A DNA stretch of 11,366 nucleotides from an uncultured Flavobacteriaceae bacterium (GTDB lineage Bacteria > Bacteroidota > Bacteroidia > Flavobacteriales > Flavobacteriaceae), in NCBI GenBank assembly GCA_913052425.1, contig CAJXEG010000026.1, positions 1 through 11,366 on the forward strand, written 5' to 3'. This document shows positions 7,545 through 11,366 of this stretch, piece after piece (position 1 is the first letter of the stretch; each line of letters starts with the position of its first letter). The position numbers and the translations under genes are program-made. Below the pieces are notes generated by a model. That model was not told where the DNA came from. It did not search any database and saw nothing but the letters and a program-made list of their open reading frames with translations.

Positions 7545-7897
7545 TGCTTAACGAAACAGAAATTCATCAATTGGCTATGAAAGAGGTGGGAGACCATCTC
7601 TCCTTCAAAGGATTTGATTTTTTGGCCGTAAATTCTCAACTGAAAAAAGATCCTCAGTTTGTTTGCCTCAAAGACCAAAAGCTTCATTTTGTTGTCGTCA
7701 GAGGATGTTTGTATCCCAACAACCCCAAAAAATTTGATTTTCAATTGATGGAACAAGTCAGAGATCACGGTATCAAATACAAAGCCACCACCTATTTTGC
7801 AGGAGTGGGTTTTGCCAATGCCAAGGATTATGAACTGCCTTTAACGAAAAACGACAGATATGCGGTCAATTTTGACGGGCTTCAGATTATGGAATAG
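7544..7897 (+). CDS. Conserved-looking protein of unknown function between nqrF and apbE
   Basis: This 117-residue soluble protein is not one of the six pump subunits. It has no signal peptide, membrane segment or cofactor motif that I recognise. It starts with a probable helix (ETEIHQLAMKEVGDHLSFKG), then strands containing FDFLAVN, QFVCLKD and LHFVVVRGCLYP, a helix (FDFQLMEQVRDHGI) and a final 'TTYFAGVGFANAKDYELP'. The order helix-strands-helix-strand suggests a compact alpha/beta fold. There are two cysteines, Cys41 and Cys55. Its ATG overlaps the nqrF stop codon by one base, and a GGAGG at 7536-7540 (also coding the end of NqrF) could help initiation. Its 3' end overlaps apbE by 38 bases. 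Similar small proteins in flavobacteria may carry the name 'NqrF' through position alone; nothing here supports a reductase. I infer a possible role in assembly or regulation of Na+-NQR. Confidence 0.85.
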   Translation: MLNETEIHQLAMKEVGDHLSFKGFDFLAVNSQLKKDPQFVCLKDQKLHFVVVRGCLYPNNPKKFDFQLMEQVRDHGIKYKATTYFAGVGFANAKDYELPLTKNDRYAVNFDGLQIME

Positions 7898-8867
7898 CCT
7901 TGCGCTCTGTTGGGTCGTTTTTTCCTGTAATCAAATTCCTACAAAAGCGAATTACTTACAGGGTTTTGAGTTGGGTACTTCATACAACATCCAATACATT
8001 TCCAATATCCCAGAAGATAAAGTTCAAAAAGGAATTGATTCAATTTTTTATCTAATCAACAAATCTCTATCCACCTATATACCTCAATCCGATATTTCCA
8101 AGATTAACAGTGGAGACACCACTGCGGTGGTCGATCATCATTTTAGGGCCGTTTTTGAAAAAGCTACAGAAGTTTGGAAAGCCACAGGCGGCTATTTTGA
8201 CCCTACCGTTGGGGCGCTGGTCAATGCCTATGGATTTGGGCCCGCAAAGGCGATCAATGAGTTGAACCTCCAACAAAAAGACAGTTTACTGGCACTTACA
8301 GGTTGGCAAAAGGTAAAACTCAAGAATGATCATAAGGTAGTGAAGGAATCTCCATTGATTTATATAGATTTTAATGCTTTGGCCAAGGGCTATGTAGTTG
8401 ATGTGATCGGTGACTACCTTCATCAGATGGGCAACAAAAGCTATATGGTAGAAATTGGGGGAGAGATTGTCACCAAAGGCAACAGCCCTAAAACGGGACA
8501 AGCTTGGAAAATAGCCATTGACGATCCCCGTCAGGGAGGGCAACGAAATTTTTTACAAACCCTCACGCTTCAGAATCAAGCCTTGGCCAGTTCGGGAAAC
8601 TACCGCAAATACCGTATAGATTCCATTACCGGTGAACAATTTGTACACTCTATCAATCCCCTCAACGGATCTGCTTTAAAAACCAATATCCTCAGCACCT
8701 CTGTCAAAGCTCCAGACTGTATGACCGCTGACGCATGGGCCACAGCGCTCATGGTAATGCCCCTTGAAAAAGGAAAAACGCTTATTGAAAATGACCCTCA
8801 ACTAGAGGCCCTCTGGTCAGTAGCCGGGGAAGAAGATCTACAGCTGATTAAATCCGGGAACTGGTAG
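7860..8867 (+). CDS. apbE: FAD:protein FMN transferase (ApbE family lipoprotein)
   Basis: ApbE hydrolyses FAD and links FMN through a phosphoester to threonine in SGAT-type motifs; here the targets should be NqrC and NqrB. The 335 residues start with a lipoprotein signal peptide ending at Cys23 (VFSC), so the enzyme should be anchored facing the periplasm, where flavinylation takes place. Family motifs appear in order: 'GGYFDPTVGALVNAYGFG' (110-127), DFNALAKGYVVD (170-181), EIGGE (198-202), ASSGNYRKY (243-251), HSINP (263-267) and TADAWATAL (289-297) with the metal-binding Asp291 and Thr295. The start ATG lies within the upstream gene; moving it downstream would destroy the signal peptide. 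It ends the operon and converges on the methyltransferase gene with 10 bases between them. Confidence 0.95.
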   Translation: MRSILTGFRLWNSLALCWVVFSCNQIPTKANYLQGFELGTSYNIQYISNIPEDKVQKGIDSIFYLINKSLSTYIPQSDISKINSGDTTAVVDHHFRAVFEKATEVWKATGGYFDPTVGALVNAYGFGPAKAINELNLQQKDSLLALTGWQKVKLKNDHKVVKESPLIYIDFNALAKGYVVDVIGDYLHQMGNKSYMVEIGGEIVTKGNSPKTGQAWKIAIDDPRQGGQRNFLQTLTLQNQALASSGNYRKYRIDSITGEQFVHSINPLNGSALKTNILSTSVKAPDCMTADAWATALMVMPLEKGKTLIENDPQLEALWSVAGEEDLQLIKSGNW

Positions 8868-8877
8868 TTTAGAACTT

Positions 8878-9633
8878 CTACTTACGCATTACCGGTATCT
8901 TTTCTTTTTGAGGCAGGGCATATCGCTCAATTTCTTCTGTAGTAAGTTTGCGCTGGAAAAAAAACCCCTCAGCGGAGAAACCCACTGACTTGAGCCTTTG
9001 ATAGTAGTCCTGCCCATAAACCCGAACGTGATCGTATTGTCCAAAAACTCGGCTGCGTTCATTGGCATCCGTTATACTATTGTCTTCGAATGTTTTTGTT
9101 TTTCCTTCCTCAAGGGGGACTTGGGCGATCAGTGTTCCTCCTTTTTTTAGGACACGATACAATTCCGTCATGGCTTTGAGGTCGTTGGGAATGTGTTCCA
9201 AAACGTGATTGCAAAGGATCAGATCGTATTGATTGTCCTGGAAAGGCAAATAGCAAATATCCGCAACTACGTCTGCCAGAGGCGAATAGAGATCGGTGGT
9301 GGTGTAGTCCCAATGCTTAAATTGTTTAAACTTCCAGTAAAAAACCTGCTCAGGGGCTACATGCAGCACCTTTAGATTTTGATTTAAAAAATTGGTTTCT
9401 CTATCCAAATAAAGCCATAGCAAACGATGACGTTCGAGGGATAGTGTACCCGGACAAAGGGCATTGGGACGCAAAGTTTTACCATAACCATAGGGCAAAA
9501 ACTTTCGGTACACAGAACCATCAATGGGATCAATGAACTTACTGCCTTTGAAATAAATCCGCAAAAGGGGTTGAAAAAAAAGACTCATACGAATCAACAA
9601 GGATCGGGGTAAAAAACGCAAGATCCATTTCAT
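8878..9633 (-). CDS. Class I SAM-dependent methyltransferase
   Basis: This 251-residue protein has a Rossmann-type methyltransferase domain from about residue 85. Motif I reads KVLHVAPEQVF, which departs from the usual D-x-G-x-G; the acidic residue after strand 2 is in TTDLYSP; then come LPFQDNQYDLILCNHVLEHI (129-148) and LYRVLKKGGTLIAQVP (158-173), typical of the Methyltransf_11 group. The N-terminal part has a hydrophobic basic stretch (1-28) and a segment 'RPNALCPGTLSLERHRLLWLYL' (55-76). In related proteins, as I recall them, this region is a small zinc-binding knot with CPxC; here only Cys60 remains. The substrate cannot be read from the sequence. Its start overlaps the end of map by 4 bases, so it is the last gene of the gpmI-trx-map operon. 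Confidence 0.85.
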   Translation of the reverse strand: MKWILRFLPRSLLIRMSLFFQPLLRIYFKGSKFIDPIDGSVYRKFLPYGYGKTLRPNALCPGTLSLERHRLLWLYLDRETNFLNQNLKVLHVAPEQVFYWKFKQFKHWDYTTTDLYSPLADVVADICYLPFQDNQYDLILCNHVLEHIPNDLKAMTELYRVLKKGGTLIAQVPLEEGKTKTFEDNSITDANERSRVFGQYDHVRVYGQDYYQRLKSVGFSAEGFFFQRKLTTEEIERYALPQKEKIPVMRK

Positions 9634-10448
9634 GCCTTAGCAGTATGTTTTTTGAAGGCAATTTCTTCATCGGATTGAATCCCTAAAGCCTCATAGATAT
9701 AATCAAATGTGGAGAGCAGTTGAGGTTTTCCATCGATCAAAGCAACATTGTGTTCAAAATGAGCACTGGGTTGATTGTCGGCAGTCTTAATGGTCCATCC
9801 GTCGCTAAAATGACGAATATTTTTGGTGCCCAGATTGATCATGGGTTCTATGGCGATGACCATGCCGTTAAGGAATTTTTTTCCCTTACCTCTTTTGCCG
9901 TAATTGGGAATTTCTGGGGATTCGTGCATGGTTTTACCCAATCCATGCCCTACCAATTCTCTTACCACACCATAGCCAAAAGATTCTGTATAGGTTTGAA
10001 TGGCATGTCCCAAATCGCCAACTCGGTTGCCGTGACAAAAGGCTTCTATGCCGATATATAGGGATTTTTTGGTAACCTCCAATAGCTTTTTGGTTTCGGC
10101 AGCGATAGTTCCCACCTCAAAGGTGTACGCGTGGTCTCCGTAAAATCCATTTTTGAGCACGCCGCAGTCTACAGACAAGATGTCTCCTTCCTCCAAGGGT
10201 TTGTCGTTGGGAATGCCATGAACGACCTCGGCGTTGGGACTTACACAAAGGGTGTTGGGGAAGTCGTATAAACCCAAAAAACCCGGTGCTGCCCCATGGT
10301 CGCGGATAAAACTTTCTGCCAGTCGATCCAGATGTAAAGTCGTTACACCCGGCTTGATTTCCTTTGCCAGCATGCCCAGGGTTTGGGATACAATCAATGC
10401 GCTTTCACGCATCAACTCGATTTCCTCTAAACTTTTGATCTTTACCAT
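9630..10448 (-). CDS. map: Type I methionine aminopeptidase
   Basis: This cytoplasmic enzyme removes the initiator methionine from new proteins with small second residues. At 272 residues it is close to the E. coli enzyme (264). All five metal ligands are present: Asp94 (SVDCG), Asp105 (GDHA), His168 (GHGLG), Glu201 (IEPM) and Glu232 (FEHN). The active-site histidines His78 (VHGIP) and His175 (MHE) are kept too. There is no extra N-terminal zinc domain. The start is the first ATG of the frame and gives the normal N-terminus (IKSLEEIELMRES). It begins 3 bases after the stop of the thioredoxin-like gene and overlaps the methyltransferase by ATGA. A short C-terminal tail (about 255-272) extends past the catalytic domain. 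Confidence 0.97.
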   Translation of the reverse strand: MVKIKSLEEIELMRESALIVSQTLGMLAKEIKPGVTTLHLDRLAESFIRDHGAAPGFLGLYDFPNTLCVSPNAEVVHGIPNDKPLEEGDILSVDCGVLKNGFYGDHAYTFEVGTIAAETKKLLEVTKKSLYIGIEAFCHGNRVGDLGHAIQTYTESFGYGVVRELVGHGLGKTMHESPEIPNYGKRGKGKKFLNGMVIAIEPMINLGTKNIRHFSDGWTIKTADNQPSAHFEHNVALIDGKPQLLSTFDYIYEALGIQSDEEIAFKKHTAKA

Positions 10449-10451
10449 GGG

Positions 10452-10991
10452 CTATTCATACGAATGAGTGTAGGGCTCCCCTTTAATGATTTTTGCAATA
10501 TCAGATTCGAGACTGTTTACAGGAAACTCTACAAATCTATTGATTTCGTATCCATTTCTAAAAAAAATGATGGTGGGGACATTGTAAATCTCCAATCCCT
10601 TTTCCGAATTTTCGGGGGTGGTTTTTTCTTCCGACATGGCATACATTTCGACATGCTTTTGATCAAATTCCATGCCATGGAGTAACTTAAAAAAATGAGG
10701 GATCTCTCTTCGGCTGTCCTCGCACCAAGTTCCCATGAAGACCTTGATTTCCAATCCCTTAAGGTGGGCTTCCAGATTTTTTACCCATTGGGGATCGACA
10801 CTGTACTTGTCATATTCTTGATTGAACCAGAGGGTATTGGTGGAGGTTTGTAAATTGGCCCTATTGATCTTTCCCAGTAGAATCATTTCACCACTGCTGG
10901 CTTGAACCGGCTGGGTTGCCAATGGCTTTTGTTGTTGAGCACCACAACTGATCAGCAGGATACTTAGGCTTGTAAAAATAACTTTTTTCAT
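10452..10991 (-). CDS. Thioredoxin-like lipoprotein with WCEDS active site
   Basis: This 179-residue protein starts with a lipoprotein signal peptide (KK, hydrophobic core, lipobox LISC with Cys16), followed by a Q/P/A-rich linker (about 17-35). The thioredoxin-like domain runs from about 60 to 172, with VFMGTWCEDS (84-93), and a cis-proline loop YNVPTIIFF (136-144). The active site has only the first cysteine, Cys90; Ser93 replaces the second, so a normal CxxC disulfide cannot form. It should sit in the periplasm or at the outer membrane. A CxxS site suggests mixed-disulfide chemistry, chaperone-like or structural use rather than standard oxidoreductase activity. It lies between gpmI (26-base gap) and map (3-base gap). 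The substrate is unknown. Confidence 0.88.
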   Translation of the reverse strand: MKKVIFTSLSILLISCGAQQQKPLATQPVQASSGEMILLGKINRANLQTSTNTLWFNQEYDKYSVDPQWVKNLEAHLKGLEIKVFMGTWCEDSRREIPHFFKLLHGMEFDQKHVEMYAMSEEKTTPENSEKGLEIYNVPTIIFFRNGYEINRFVEFPVNSLESDIAKIIKGEPYTHSYE

Positions 10992-11017
10992 AGGTTGAAT
11001 GTTTGGGGGTGATGTTG

Positions 11018-11366
11018 TTATACCAGTGGTTTACCTGTCATGGCTTCGGGAATATCCACCGCCATCAGTTTTAGAATGGTGGGGGCAATGTCTCCCAATA
11101 CACCGTCTCCAATGGGGGTGATTTCCCCATCGACCAAAATCAAAGGAACCGGATTGATGGTATGTGCCGTATTGGGTGAACCGTCGGGATTGACCATGGT
11201 TTCACAATTTCCGTGATCGGCAATGACAATAATTTTATATTCGTTTTCCAAAGCCGCATCAATGATGTTTCCGACACATTGATCCACGGTCTCACAGGCT
11301 TTAATGGCGGCTTGTAAATCTCCGGTATGTCCTACCATATCAGGATTGGCAAAGTTTAAACAGATA
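11018..11366 (-). CDS. gpmI: 2,3-bisphosphoglycerate-independent phosphoglycerate mutase, C-terminal part (cut by right window edge)
   Basis: The frame stays open to the window edge, so the gene extends beyond it; about 115 C-terminal residues are visible. From the edge the sequence reads ICLNFANPDMVGHTGDLQAA, then IVIADHGNCETM and 'NTAHTINPVPLILV', ending in AMTGKPLV. These are the conserved end of GpmI, the cofactor-independent enzyme that interconverts 3- and 2-phosphoglycerate in glycolysis. VGHTG and ADHGN hold metal-binding residues of the alkaline-phosphatase-like fold, with two manganese ions in characterised members. The full protein is usually about 505-515 residues. It is upstream of the thioredoxin-like gene with a 26-base gap and no visible terminator, so the four minus-strand genes are probably transcribed together. 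Confidence 0.95.
   Translation of the reverse strand, partial: ICLNFANPDMVGHTGDLQAAIKACETVDQCVGNIIDAALENEYKIIVIADHGNCETMVNPDGSPNTAHTINPVPLILVDGEITPIGDGVLGDIAPTILKLMAVDIPEAMTGKPLV

Noticed and set aside
7544..7897. Calling the 117-residue protein a second NqrF
   Set aside because: It has no ferredoxin cysteines, FAD motif or nucleotide-binding motif; only its position suggests the name.
8870..8880. Palindrome TAGAACTTCTA considered as a bidirectional terminator
   Set aside because: The arms are 5 bases with a single central base, so no stable hairpin can form, and no T-run follows.
9720..10061. 113-residue open frame on the plus strand opposite map
   Set aside because: It covers the catalytic region of map on the other strand, with no family resemblance or start signal.

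Overview
The window looks like a core chromosomal region of a member of the Bacteroidota, most likely the family Flavobacteriaceae. The evidence is a type IX secretion plug protein, an A/T-rich TAnnTTTG-type promoter, start codons without clear Shine-Dalgarno sequences, and protein sequences that read as flavobacterial versions of their families. Genes are tightly packed and all intact except the two cut by the window edges. I see no mobile element, CRISPR array, RNA gene, prophage or strong sign of recent gene transfer.

Left part (1-1494, minus strand): the N-terminal part of apaG runs off the left edge. Upstream of it, in the same orientation, is a full-length type IX secretion system plug protein (DUF5103 family). 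A 169-base A/T-rich region (1495-1663) then separates this divergent pair from the main operon.

Centre (1664-8867, plus strand): an eight-gene operon with gaps of 2 to 10 bases, or overlaps. Six genes, nqrA-nqrB-nqrC-nqrD-nqrE-nqrF, encode the complete sodium-pumping NADH:quinone oxidoreductase (Na+-NQR). They are followed by a 117-residue protein of unknown function whose ATG overlaps the nqrF stop codon. The last gene is an ApbE-type FAD:protein FMN transferase lipoprotein, the enzyme that attaches FMN to threonines of NqrB and NqrC. The operon thus carries the pump and its maturation enzyme. NADH electrons enter at NqrF (FAD, 2Fe-2S), pass the NqrD/E intramembrane iron-sulfur site, the covalent FMNs on NqrC and NqrB and then riboflavin, and reach quinone while Na+ is exported.

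Right part (8878-11366, minus strand): a second compact cluster converges on apbE with only 10 bases between stop codons. In transcription order it holds gpmI (phosphoglycerate mutase, cut by the right edge), a thioredoxin-like lipoprotein with a WCEDS active site, map (methionine aminopeptidase) and a class I methyltransferase.

I do not see a wholly new system. The best candidates for new biology are the uncharacterised protein between nqrF and apbE, a glutamate in place of the usual alanine in the NqrB flavinylation motif, and smaller departures in NqrD, the methyltransferase and the thioredoxin-like protein.
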